A stretch of DNA of 46,243 bases from Cymbomonas tetramitiformis (taxonomy: Eukaryota > Chlorophyta > Pyramimonadophyceae > Pyramimonadales > Pyramimonadaceae), in assembly GCA_001247695.2 (NCBI GenBank), contig LGRX02035442.1:6937-53179 (forward strand). The letters are read 5' to 3'. Shown in pieces: positions 30,540 to 40,625 of the stretch. The stretch's first letter is position 1. The number at the start of each line of letters is the position of its first letter. A program made the translations under genes and the position numbers. The notes below the pieces were generated by a model. It was not told where the DNA came from. It did no database searches and saw nothing but the letters and a program-made list of their open reading frames with translations.

Positions 30540-31440
30540 GAAGTCGCAAGAAGTTTCAAGAACATGTTAGAAGTTATAAGAAATCACCCGAATGCAATAT
30601 TTTGCATTTTCGATAATTATTGTGGCCACAGGGCTGCTATACAAGTCGCAGATGGGCCGCGGAGCAGGATATGCATGTCTCGTGGGCGCGTGAGATATGC
30701 AAATGATACGGTGAAGTTATTAGAAGTTGTGAGAAGTATCTAGAAGTTATTACTAGGCATCGAGAAGTGATATTTCACATCGGGTCACATTCGCGGGGCG
30801 TTGGGGAGCTAATTTCGTCTGTAAACTGACTGCAAAACAGAAAATGCATGTCTCGTGGGCGCGTGAGATATGCAAATGATACGGTGAAGTTATTAGAAGT
30901 TGTGAGAAGTATCTAGAAGTTATTACTAGGCATCGAGAAGTGATATTTCACATCGGGTCACATTCGCGGGGCGTTGGGGAGCTAATTTCGTCTGTAAACT
31001 GACTGCAAAACAGAAAATGCATGTCTCGTGGGCGCGTGAGATATGCAAATGATACGGTGAAGTTATTAGAAGTTGTGAGAAGTATCTAGAAGTTATTACT
31101 AGGCATCGAGAAGTGATATTTCACATCGGGTCACATTCACGGGGCGTTGGGGGGCTAATTTCGTCTGTAAACTGACTGCAACAACAGAAAATGCATGTCT
31201 CGTGGGCGCGTGAGATGTTGCACGTGATACGGTGAAGTTATTAGAAGTTGTGAGAAGTATTTAGAGGTCATACCTAGGCAATGAGAAGCGAAATTTCACA
31301 TCGGGTCATATTCACGGGGTGCTGGGGAGCTAATTTCGTCTGTAAAAAGGGCTGCAAAGCAGAAATTGCATATATTGCGGGTGCGTGAGATGTAGCACGT
31401 GATACGGAGAAGTTATTCGAAGTATGTACAAGTCATAACA
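30540..31440. repeat. 173-174-bp tandem repeat, about 4.5 copies
   Basis: Marked by ATGTCTCGTGGGCGCGTGAG at 30675, 30848, 31021 and 31195, with a diverged copy near 31370. Each unit contains several AGAAGTT heptamers and a GGGGCGTTGGGG block. The first units are nearly identical and divergence grows to the right. The array lies between the truncated Gag and the stop codon of the transposase-like gene, so it may be its subterminal region. Confidence 0.9.
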
Positions 31441-31506
31441 ATATACACCGCAACATGGCCGTATCTACAATATATACAATATATACATCTACATAACACT
31501 AGAATC

Positions 31507-32508
31507 TCACAGAAGTGCCAACAACCGCTGATGCTCCCTCAGGGGTAGCATGTGCACATCCCCCCTCTTAACTAGGCGAACATCACATGCTAGTACGGCT
31601 TCACACGGAATCAAGCACTTCTTGCTAGTATCTAAGGTGTATGTATCTCGCACGTTTGGATCCGTCCACTCAAAGTATCTCCCCGAAATCACCGAGTCTC
31701 CAGGAGCAAATGTCTGTCTATAGTCATCACGGCGGATCCTCCCGCCGACCTCCGTGACACCAGACAGCGCCTTCACCAAGTAGTAGGCATGTGATGCGTC
31801 CGTAGGATCCTTCTTCACCGCCATGATGCTACCACGCCGCACGGCTACACTCACACCCGCCGCATACTCCTCCACCATGCCGCGAATCCTCACGGCGGCC
31901 GCGCCCGTAGCCGGCCGCAACTCCACATCTCTCCACGCATCCACGTGGGACGTCTCCAAGCATCCCTCCGAGTCCGGAATGGAGCGCACACACTCCGCAT
32001 AACAATTCACACAATAGCATGTACGCTCACGTACCATCAACTTCCCCTCGCCCTCCCCCCCCCTTACAGAATGCAAGCGCTGCGTCCCATCCACCGCCTG
32101 GTATGCTGCACCAGCATTGTGATCCACCGCATGCAATCCTCCCGCCTCCTCGTGCAGTGCGTCCTCTGGTACCAAGTAAAAAAACCGTTGATTGAAGCTC
32201 GCTCTTGCCTTGGCGTAACTGCTATCCGCACGTCGGCTCAATCTCTCGCAACAGAACGCATGCAGGTCTGCAGCGCAATTGATGCGGGCATACCACTTGT
32301 CACCCTCTGATATGACCGCCACCGCCGCTGCGTGCTTGACATGCGCCCCCGCCCCATCCTGCTCCCCCTTGGCATGCGCCGTCTCAAAGAAGTTCCGTTG
32401 GCAAGGTACACCTAATGACCACTCGTATTTGCTATTCGCCACATCCGCAAACCCTGCCGCGCACTTATTTTGTCCCGCACAACCATCTGCCCACTCGTGG
32501 ATAAACAA
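31507..32508 (-). pseudogene. Transposase-like protein, C-terminal part
   Basis: A 333-codon frame opening with FIHEWADGCAGQNKCAAGF and then FFETAHAKGEQDGAGAHVK. The Asp-Gly-Cys-x-x-Gln-x-Lys and (H)xKGxxDGxGAxxK motifs occur together in a family of DDE-type transposase-like proteins widespread in protist and invertebrate genomes. They probably carry the second catalytic Asp and the third acidic residue. The remaining 200 residues include a Cys pair (CYCVNCYAEC) and a small beta-rich domain near the end. It continues the 32621-34780 frame after two frame changes. Confidence 0.55.
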
Positions 32509-32652
32509 GGGCTTTGCGATCCCCTCCCGATGAAGTAGTCTCTGATGATCAACTCCCGCATGTACTGAATGAAGCGGTGATCGTGCTTCCGGTCATCGCT
32601 CAACAAGTACACGTAATCCTTCACCAGCACGGGTTCTCCGCGGTTGATTCCA
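32509..32652 (-). pseudogene. Transposase-like linker segment in a third frame
   Basis: Between the two long frames the protein-like reading is VLVKDYVYLLSDDRKHDHRF then YMRELIIRDYFI, in a frame of its own. It must be entered near 32630 and left at the GGGG run near 32520, each by one base. The middle of the catalytic domain is therefore not encoded in one frame. Confidence 0.5.
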
Positions 32653-34780
32653 CCCCATCCACGGCCATACACGCATGTCTCCACACCACGCAGACTAATA
32701 TGGTCGCCTGCTTCACCACCCAATGCAGACTTTGCACTTCTCGAGGAATGTTCAATGAATGATTCTCCGAGAAGTCAAACAAGAACACCGCATGTCCCAG
32801 TGGCAAATCCCTGACGCACGTCTGAAACTGCCGCTGCTGGTGTAATGCCATGAAAGTGTGATATGCATATGGCCGCAGAAACGCGCAATCCCCGCAGCCT
32901 TCCAACTTCTTCCACGCCCATGCCTCCGGTTGCCCTGCGGTCGCGCTATTCACTAAGAAGTTCCCCTTGCACTGACAGTTTGGCGAAGCCCCCGGCTCGT
33001 GCCCCAGCAACAGCGCCTGCAACTTGGCGATCAAGGCGGCCAGCTTCGTCTTCTTCTGCACAAACTGCAGTCGCCGAATCTCCTTACCATCCTCGTCCAT
33101 CTGTCCTGTGCCGCAAGTCTCGTAACAAGACCACGGCACTTGCGCCTCATGCTGCACCTCACTGTCACACACTTTGAAGTTGGCCAAGCCGCCACACTTC
33201 TCGCACCTCCCTCTCAAGCACTCCATGGCATGCTTATCCCCCACCCGCGGACACAACAAGCTCTCGGCGAAAGTTGATGTCGACCTCCCCGCCTTTGCAA
33301 TAGTGCAAACCATTCCCGTGTTCCCCACCGCCTTTCGCCTATGCTCAGGTGTCCTTCGAACCCGTGGGCAACATGTCGCCGAAGTGCACGCACATGGTGA
33401 ATGCACCGCCTCTCGGGCCTTGTCAAAGCCCTCAAGGACCATTCTCATGTCTTCGTGGTACCTACAACAACAAGATATGTTGTCCTTCCTTCGCAGCCGC
33501 ACAACATTGTGCGGCTTGCACACCCCTTGCTTCTCAAAGGAACGTTGCCCAATCTTGAGAGCGGGGTACTTGGCTTGAAACCTCCTATATATTACTAGTT
33601 GAGAGGCTTCCAACCAATGTTTGCTCACGAACTCCCTCGGTGTTCTCAAAGCACCGGTGTTGGGGTCACGTGCCAACACGACGTCCTTTTTGCAAGGACT
33701 AACTCGAGTGTTGTCCGGGTGCAACCAAAAAGCTCTAATAAGAGCACAAGTCGCCATTGTCAAGCATCGGGTAGACAATCTCCGTTCCGCAAGCATCACG
33801 CCCTCCCAAAGGCCACGACGCCCTCTCTCCTCAGTTCCCATGTGTGCCCCCTCCCTCAAGTTTGAATTTCCGACCACCCCAAGCGTTCCAACGCGTTGAT
33901 GCACACCAAGCATCGTGCAAGCCGTACGCACCAAGTTATCCTCGGCCAAGTTGCTCCCAAATGCCGCAGCCGCTATCCCCCTCGTTAGACTAACGTTCGC
34001 ACGTGTGTTTCGTCGTGCTAAGCGTGATAACGCGTCCCTCAAATTCGCCACAACACAATTCTTCACCGTCTCCTCGCGCCGGTCACCTAACGACACCAAT
34101 GCCGCATTGCACTCCTTGTGCACCTTCGAACTCAAGCCCGCCGGAAGGGACTCGATATACGCCCTCACCGCACCCGCAATGCGGTGAGGGCTTCTCCCAA
34201 ATGCCGTTCGCATCTTCTCGACCCACCAACCCTTATTCCCGCGCGTCAACTCCTCAAAACCGTCACTTACTTGCGGCAATTGACCTCTAGGACGTTCGTA
34301 AGTTTCCTCATGCCCACCTTCCAACTCGTCTGACATTTCCACATCGTCACAAACCTCCTCTGAGTGAGCGTGATTAACATCACCTTGTCCTTTTGCTGAT
34401 GTCCAGGCCTCGCACAACAAATCTATCTTCCCCACCAACGTCTCAAGCGTATCCATATCATCATCTTTCAGGGGCCACACTCCAAGAGGTATAATGCGAG
34501 CGGAATCTCCAACCTCTACGAGAAGGGGTAACAAGTCTATAAGAACGGGAGGAATATCCCAATTCGGTCCCGGATTGTAGGCAGCGTCGGAGCCACACAA
34601 CGCCAAAAAAACGCTCACTGCAAGCAGCGTAATGTGGAGAGTCGTACATAACACCCCAAATAGCCACGATCGTTGATCCCGCACGAGCGTGACGTTCAAT
34701 AACCCTTCCCCGATATGCGTCCCTGTCACCAAACAATCTAGTAAGACACACGTAAACCCTTCCTTGACGCGAAGTCTCAC
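32621..34780 (-). pseudogene. Transposase-like protein, N-terminal part
   Basis: A 719-codon frame. Residues about 40-65 are strongly hydrophobic (LCTTLHITLLAVSVFLALCG), which is odd for a transposase. The central part is charged and helical. From about residue 420 there are Cys/His groups (ISCCCRYHEDMRMVLEGF, CACTSATCCPRVRR, CEKCGGLANFKVC) likely to bind zinc and DNA. Near the end is VFLFDFSENHSL, a good candidate for the first catalytic Asp, followed by a beta-strand. The frame stops at 32621 in mid-domain. The first ATG is uncertain. Confidence 0.55.
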
Positions 34781-35599
34781 AGCAGCACAATCACATGTCT
34801 TTTGTACACACGTTTCGGGGTGTAGATATTCATACCGTTAAAGCTTGTGGGATTGGGGCGCCGCTTCGTGCTGCCACCCATATTCGCGCCCTCCTACACC
34901 GTTTGCTCCGATTCCAAGACATATCGCGTATGCATATCCATAGTAATATATACAAGTTTGTCTTTCTCTGCAAGCATTTTCACATACTTACTTCCACGAA
35001 ATGCTTGCACTAGAACAAGGTTTTTGCTTAAGTTTGCTTAAGTTTGCTTAAGTTTTCTTAAGTTTACTTAAGTTTGCTTAAGTTTGCTTAAGTCGGTATA
35101 AATCGGTAGAATTATACACCCGATGACATAGGAATGTCACCAAGCCCGCTTCAGGATGCCCCAGGGTTCACGCGAGAGCCCCAGAATGACTGGCGCGATG
35201 CCAGGAGATATGACTCGAAGAGGCTGGGTTTGTAAAAGGCCAAAGATTTGTCTTGCAGTCGACGATGAGTAATTATACACACTGAATCAGTCGAGGTATA
35301 AAAGGTTGTGGCAACCTGATTCGCGAAGGCTCGCGTGCACTATAAATATGTCAGGGAATGTCGTGAATGGGGAAAGCCTGTAAGTGGTGTAGTCCAATCA
35401 AAATCGCGATCGTCATCATACCCACGCATGTGACATATATACTTTAAAATAATAAATACTTGGAACACTCGATTTCAAATCAGGCGAGGGTTTAAACTGC
35501 GGCGGGCGGGGCTTATTCGTTCTTTCGAAAGAGAAGGTTTTTTGACCACCTTCCCTTTCCGCCCTTGTAGTAATTTTGAAGTTTGAATATATAATAAAC
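34781..35599. other. Intergenic region with TTTGCTTAAG repeat
   Basis: No gene. A 10-bp tandem repeat (TTTGCTTAAG, about seven copies, two variant) lies at 35028-35095. The last 100 bp before 35600 should hold the promoter of the small spliced gene. Confidence 0.6.
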
Positions 35600-36087
35600 A
35601 TGGCGTCTTCTCCTCCCGCACGTACGTCTGGTAGCAATCGCGCAGCAAGACTCCTTGCTGCGGCGGGACGCTCCAACGGCGGGAACGGGGGAGATCCACC
35701 GGTGCGAGCTTCAGTTTAAATTTTATGAAACATCATGGTCTTAGACCGACGTTTTGCGTTTGTTTTTTCCCCCCACACAGTCGGGTTATCGGGTGTGCAG
35801 GTGGTGGGCCAAGCTGGCCAAGCCGGTGCAGCAGCCGCGTTGGACCTCAATGAGGACGTCAACGAGGAGCCCGCGGGTGAAGAAGGCGGCGCGCCTGAAG
35901 AGCCTGCAGAACCGCCGGTGAGTTTTCTGCGTTTCCTGAAACCGTTTGCATATCTTGAACCTAATTTATTTCACACGTTCCGCCGTCAGAGGTTGCTTAA
36001 AAAGAGACGTGCGTACAACAAGCGTGTTCCACTTGTGTTGGTGTCTGCATGGTGGTCAGCTCGGGAGGGTACTGCTTCGACCGGCCG
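35600..36087 (+). CDS. Small spliced gene, three exons seen (product unknown)
   Basis: Exon 1 (35600-35701) starts MASSPPARTSGSNRAARLLA and ends at donor GTGCGA. Exon 2 may begin at 35801 (phase 0; VVGQAGQAGAAAALDLNEDV then a Glu/Pro-rich acidic stretch) or at 35781 behind a stronger pyrimidine tract, which would give a basic frame instead. It ends at 35917 before GTGAGT. Exon 3 (35990-36087) follows a TTCCGCCGTCAG acceptor and reads RLLKKRRAYNKRVPLVLVSA in the first choice, ending before GTAAGG. Donors and acceptors are good, so a spliced transcript is likely. The continuation is not found; it may cross the tandem array to the kinase-like frame, but the phases I tried do not match. Confidence 0.45.
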
Positions 36088-36134
36088 GTAAGGTTACATG
36101 ACAAATGGTTGTTTTTCTTTTCCCCGATGATGTG

Positions 36135-36330
36135 CCGGTGGGTCGGGAGCGGCGTGCGCGTGGCCTGATTCAAGGCTCGCTGCGCGCCCCCTGTACCCGT
36201 GGCTACATTGCATTTTCGGTCGGGGTAGGTGAGGATCCCAGCCGGTGGGTTAGGAGAGGCGTGCGCGTGTCCTTGTTTTGCAAGGCTCGAGGCGCGCCCC
36301 CGGACCCGTGGCTCGGTTGAAACGGGGTGT
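36135..36330. repeat. Two copies of a 105-bp GC-rich motif
   Basis: CCGGTGGGT(C/T)(G/A)GGAG then GGCGTGCGCGTG and, 20 bp on, CAAGGCTCG and GCGCGCCCCC occur at about 36135 and 36240. A third, partial copy is at 46031. Confidence 0.8.
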
Positions 36331-36389
36331 GGTAGCTGGAATTTTCGAGGATGTTTCGGGTTGGTGCGGCAGACCGTGGGCGTAAATGG

Positions 36390-37880
36390 GTAGGGCACAT
36401 TGAATACGTATGGTGCGGTGTGAGGACAACTCCTCTGACACGCGACCATATTAAGGGGGTGTGGCCGGTAGGGTGTATGTGTTTGTTTTGGGTGGGTGCG
36501 GCAGACCGTGGGCGCATGTGGGTTGGGCACACCGAATATCTATGGTGCGGTGTGAGGACAAATCCTCTGACACGCGACCATAACAAGGGGGTGTGGCCGG
36601 TAGGATGTAGAAGTGTGTGTTTGTTTCGGGTCGGTGCGGTGGACCGTGGGCGCATGTGGTTGGGCACACCGAATATCTATGGTGCGGTGTGAGGACAAAT
36701 CCTCTGACACGCGACCATAACAAGGGGGTGTGGCCGGTAGGATGTATGTGTGTTTGTTTCGGGTCGGTGCGGTGGACCGTGGGCGCATGTGGGTTGGGCA
36801 CACCGAATATCTATGGTGCGGTGTGAGGACAAATCCTCTGACACGCGACCATAACAAGGGGGTGTGGCCGGTAGGATGTAGAAGTGTGTGTTTGTTTTGG
36901 GTCGGTGCGGTGGACCGTGGGCGCATGTGGGTTGGGCACACCGAATATCTATGGTGCGGTGTGAGGACAAATCCTCTGACACGCGACCATAACAAGGGGG
37001 TGTGGCCGGTAGGATGTAGAAGTGTGTGTTTGTTTCGGGTCGGTGCGGTGGACCGTGGGCGCATGTGGGTTGGGCACACCGAATATCTATGGTGCGGTGT
37101 GAGGACAAATCCTCTGACACGCGACCATATTAAGGGGGTGTGGCCGGTAGCATGTATGTGTGTGTGTTTTGGGTCGGTGCGGTGGACCGTGGGCGCATGT
37201 GGGTTGGGGACACGGAATATATTTGGTGCGGTGTGAGGACAGCTCCTATGACACGCGACCATAACAAGGGGGTGTGAGCGGTAGGATGTAGATGTGTGTG
37301 TTTGTTTTGGGTCGGTGCGGTGGACCGTGGGCGCATGTGGTTGGGCACACCGAATATCTATGGTGCGGTGTGAGGACAAATCCTCTGACACGCGACCATA
37401 ACAAGGGGGTGTGGCCGGTAGGATGTAGAAGTGTGTGTTTGTTTCGGGTCGGTGCGGTGGACCGTGGGCGCATGTGGGTTGGGCACACCGAATATCTATG
37501 GTGCGGTGTGAGGACAAATCCTCTGACACGCGACCATATTAAGGGGGTGTGGCCGGTAGCATGTATGTGTGTGTGTTTTGGGTCGGTGCGGTGGACCGTG
37601 GGCGCATGTGGGTTGGGGACACGGAATATATTTGGTGCGGTGTGAGGACAGCTCCTCTGACACGCGACCATAACAAGGGGGTGTGAGCGGTAGGATGTAT
37701 GTGGTTGTGTCGAGTTGGTGCGGTGGACCGTGGGCGCATGTGGGTAGGGCACACGGGATATATTTGGTGTGGTGTGAGGACAGCTCCTCTGACACGCGAC
37801 CATATTCAGGGGGTGTGGCCGGTAGGAGTTATGTGGTTGTTTCGGGCCGGTACGGCGGACCGTGGGCGCATGTGCGTTGT
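36390..37880. repeat. 137-bp tandem repeat, about 11 copies
   Basis: ACCGAATATCTATGGTGCGG or a close variant recurs at 36531, 36668, 36802, 36940, 37078 and onward, giving a 134-138-bp period. Each unit holds GTGAGGACAAATCCTCTGAC or a version with a changed loop, a GAGGA/TCCTC inverted repeat, and the strand-reading GTGGACCGTGGGCGCATGTG. Both strands give long open frames because the period is near a multiple of three in places; I do not treat these as genes. The array ends just before the kinase-like start. Confidence 0.92.
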
Positions 37881-37890
37881 GGCGTGTCGT

Positions 37891-39189
37891 ATGTGTGTAA
37901 CATCATTAAATGTAATACTAGGTCTGATAGAGGAGGGCGGTTGCTGCACCTTTTGCAAGACCAAGAAACGCAAAACCCGCAGCCGTAACAACAAGTCCAA
38001 GCGTCTTAAGAAAAAACTAGTGAAGTTGGAAAGGGCAAATAGTGCACTTGAAGCTTCTGTCGAGGAGAAGAAACCCCTTCCACAAGCACCGCTTCCCATA
38101 TTCGTGGGTGGTTGCTCGGAGTACTACTCCCAGCTCACGTCCGTGAACCGTCGTCCCAGCTCACGAGACCCACGCACAACCGCCTGGCGTTACGGCCCGG
38201 ATGTCGCGCGCACTCTGGCGCAGAACTGCAACTTGGGTGAAGTCTCCTACAATATGGTCACGTTCTCAAATCCTTTAGGTCCGGCGAAAAAGTGCGACGG
38301 CGGTTTCGCGTCAACCAGAGTCGGTTGCACCCTCAACGGCACAGTTCCTTTGGTGTACAAAGAGTTCAGTCTAAAGCACTGGCCAAGCGCGTCAACCCGC
38401 TTTTCCGAGTTTGCTCGGGAACTATACATGACGACCCTCGCCGCGAATTCAGCTCCGCAGTACGTGTCGCCCATACTCCACTTCGGTTTGCGGCAGCTTG
38501 GCGAACGAGAACGTCCCGCATGTGCACCGTTCTTACTTTCCATGGACCACGGCATCTCCCTGCACGCCTTCCTGGCACAACCGCCCGTGGCTGTTACCAT
38601 GACCTTCAAGAGAGACCTGTGCGCCAGAATCTTGACAGGCTTTGCTGCGCTGCATAAAGCCGGTATCTCCCACGGGGACGTCAGGGCAACAAACATGGTG
38701 CTTTCCCCGACGAGGCCCGACAGCTTGGTCATCATCGACTTCGGGCTATCAAGGCGGCAGCATAGGGAAGGGCTGCCTGAAGACCACTACCGAAGGCACC
38801 GATGGACCTCCGGAACGCCTGACGATGCACATCACAAGCCTGGATCCGTGTATGCGCCGGAGTACAGTAATGGAGGACCGACACCTGCAACCGACATGTG
38901 GGCGATTGCCCCGATCCTCGTGCGCATCTTGATTCGAGATTCACGTGACGCCCTTAAGAGAGTTAATGATGATGCCACCAGCGCGACTGTGCATGACATC
39001 CTGGGGAAGCGGTCGAGCAATACCTATGTCAGCCGTGCAATCTGGAGGCCAGTTATGGACTGCGTGCACCGCGAGCCCGCGAAACGGCCATCCGCCGCTA
39101 GCCTTGCCCGTCTTTTTGTGGCCTCCAAGGCGGCTACCGATGGCAAGTTAGTGATGTCTGGGAAACCAATAAGCGCCATTGGATGCTAA
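37891..39189 (+). CDS. Protein kinase-like protein
   Basis: 432 codons from the first ATG after the tandem array. Residues about 12-55 are Cys-containing and very basic (CCTFCKTKKRKTRSRNNKSK), then a short coiled coil. The kinase fold follows: a candidate ATP-binding Lys at about 157 (LVYKEF), an alpha-C Glu in FARELYMTTLA, HGDVRATN at 261-268 (catalytic Asp 263, Asn 268), DFG at 283-285, YAPEY at about 321-325 and DMWAIA in helix F. The HGD in place of HRD is seen in several divergent kinase-like groups. All catalytic residues are present, so activity is likely. The longer frame upstream to 37699 is repeat and not counted; a spliced 5' exon is possible. Confidence 0.7.
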   Translation: MCVTSLNVILGLIEEGGCCTFCKTKKRKTRSRNNKSKRLKKKLVKLERANSALEASVEEKKPLPQAPLPIFVGGCSEYYSQLTSVNRRPSSRDPRTTAWRYGPDVARTLAQNCNLGEVSYNMVTFSNPLGPAKKCDGGFASTRVGCTLNGTVPLVYKEFSLKHWPSASTRFSEFARELYMTTLAANSAPQYVSPILHFGLRQLGERERPACAPFLLSMDHGISLHAFLAQPPVAVTMTFKRDLCARILTGFAALHKAGISHGDVRATNMVLSPTRPDSLVIIDFGLSRRQHREGLPEDHYRRHRWTSGTPDDAHHKPGSVYAPEYSNGGPTPATDMWAIAPILVRILIRDSRDALKRVNDDATSATVHDILGKRSSNTYVSRAIWRPVMDCVHREPAKRPSAASLARLFVASKAATDGKLVMSGKPISAIGC

Positions 39190-39212
39190 CCTAAGAGGTA
39201 GGTTTGTCGCCG

Positions 39213-40293
39213 ATGTCCTCGTATTGGGTATTGGATGATGTTCATATGTTCCCGCCTGATGCCTGCATTGCGGCTGCAAAGCTGCCTTCCTGGCATGCGA
39301 TAAATCACAGCGATCCAGCCAGTTGGATGGAGATGGTTGGGTTTTTTACTTCTGAAAACCGACGTACCATGCCTTTTGCTGCAGGTAACATCCACACCTC
39401 GTCACGCGTATTGCAGCCAGGTTGGCTTGGAGCGGTGGTCTCTATTGAAAATCTGGACGCTGGAGCAACGCCGTCTTGCTGGTGGGTTATGGCCTGAGAG
39501 CTCGGCGGACTCCTTTGCGTTGCACGCGCAAAGCTTGCTGCTGGACGTCTTTGGTGATCAACATCTTCATCACGCTATATTCGTGAAGGCCGGGGAGTGT
39601 CCGCTGACCCCCTCCGCCAACTTTTTCGAGTTTGCAGGGTGGCCGCGGAGCGGCTGGTCTGTGCCCCAATTGGGACATCCCTACGGCCTACGGGGCCTGC
39701 TGCGACTTCGTGTATATGCCACGCCCCTCGACGGCAGCGGTTGCCATGGTTGGTGGGGGGAGGTTGTGCTTGTTCACGGTCCGTGGGGTCACCCTCGGTT
39801 ACACTTCACCAACGTCTTCCAATCGTTTTTTGGGACGCAGCTTCACCGAGAGCTTACAGATGCCCCCTCCATTTCAGAAGACTCCCCTCTCCTTCCTGTC
39901 AGCCGTCTCTTGACCTACGCGGAGCTTGGCGTTCAAGTGGATGCAGTGAACGCCAAGTGTGCGGCGTTCTCAGCTTGGCGTGCCACCGCACTTCGGATTG
40001 GCCGATGCTCATTGTGCAAGACCAGGCTGCCTCGTGGAACCAGGAGGCGGTGCCCATGCCGGCAAGTACGCTATTGCGACATAGTCTGTCAGCGTGCGCA
40101 TTGGAGGTTGGTGCCGTTTGGGCATAGGATGGAGTGCACGGCCCGCAAACCGCCGGCACCGTGGAGGTGGACCATTGAGGATCATCTAGCTTTTATGACA
40201 ACATGGAATAGTGATAGTGTTAATAACGAGGCAACAGCTCGTTGGCAACAGCTAATAACACTCTTGAATAGTGAGGGAGAACAAGATATGTAA
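39213..40293 (+). CDS. MYND zinc-finger protein (frame break near the 5' end)
   Basis: The 3' frame (to TAA/TAG after EGEQDM) carries CSLCKTRLPRGTRRRCPC, then VRYCDIVCQRAHW and HRMEC, a MYND finger (C-x2-C, C-x-C, YC-x3-C, H-x3-C) for protein binding. Ahead of it are about 200 unrecognised residues. The ATG at 39213 starts MSSYWVLDDVHMFPPDACIA in another frame, open to 39497, and has equally protein-like sequence. The two frames must be joined by a short intron or frameshift between about 39380 and 39490; the GTAACA...CAG pair I tested does not restore phase. The start lies 24 nt after the kinase-like stop. Confidence 0.6.
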
Positions 40294-40625
40294 TACAATT
40301 TCTATACACTTCTTATGTGTAAAGCCAAAATGAGCTTCTTTGGGAATTGGTGTATTCTTTGTACTCGCGAAATACGGCATTGTCGTTGAGTGGATTCCGC
40401 CCGTGCCCGCCGGTACACTTGTAGACCTCACGTGAGCGCGCACCACTTGTCCGTTTTAATGCTCCAATTATTAACGGTACATTATGGAGGCACCTAAAAC
40501 TTCCAGATGAGTAATACTTTTGGCATTAAAGTGTATTGAACATCGATTGTGCGGTGTTTTAGGTTGCAGGCACGTTAACCGGTCTGGGTCACGAACCGCT
40601 GCGATCCGCGTGTGCGAATGCGTAC

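Noticed and set aside
30540..31440. CRISPR-like or centromeric repeat
   Set aside because: Head-to-tail 173-bp units without spacers. Only about 4.5 copies, beside a transposase-like gene.
36351..37803. Long open frames on both strands across the 137-bp array
   Set aside because: They are translations of a tandem repeat, recur as near-identical blocks on both strands and stop at the array edge.
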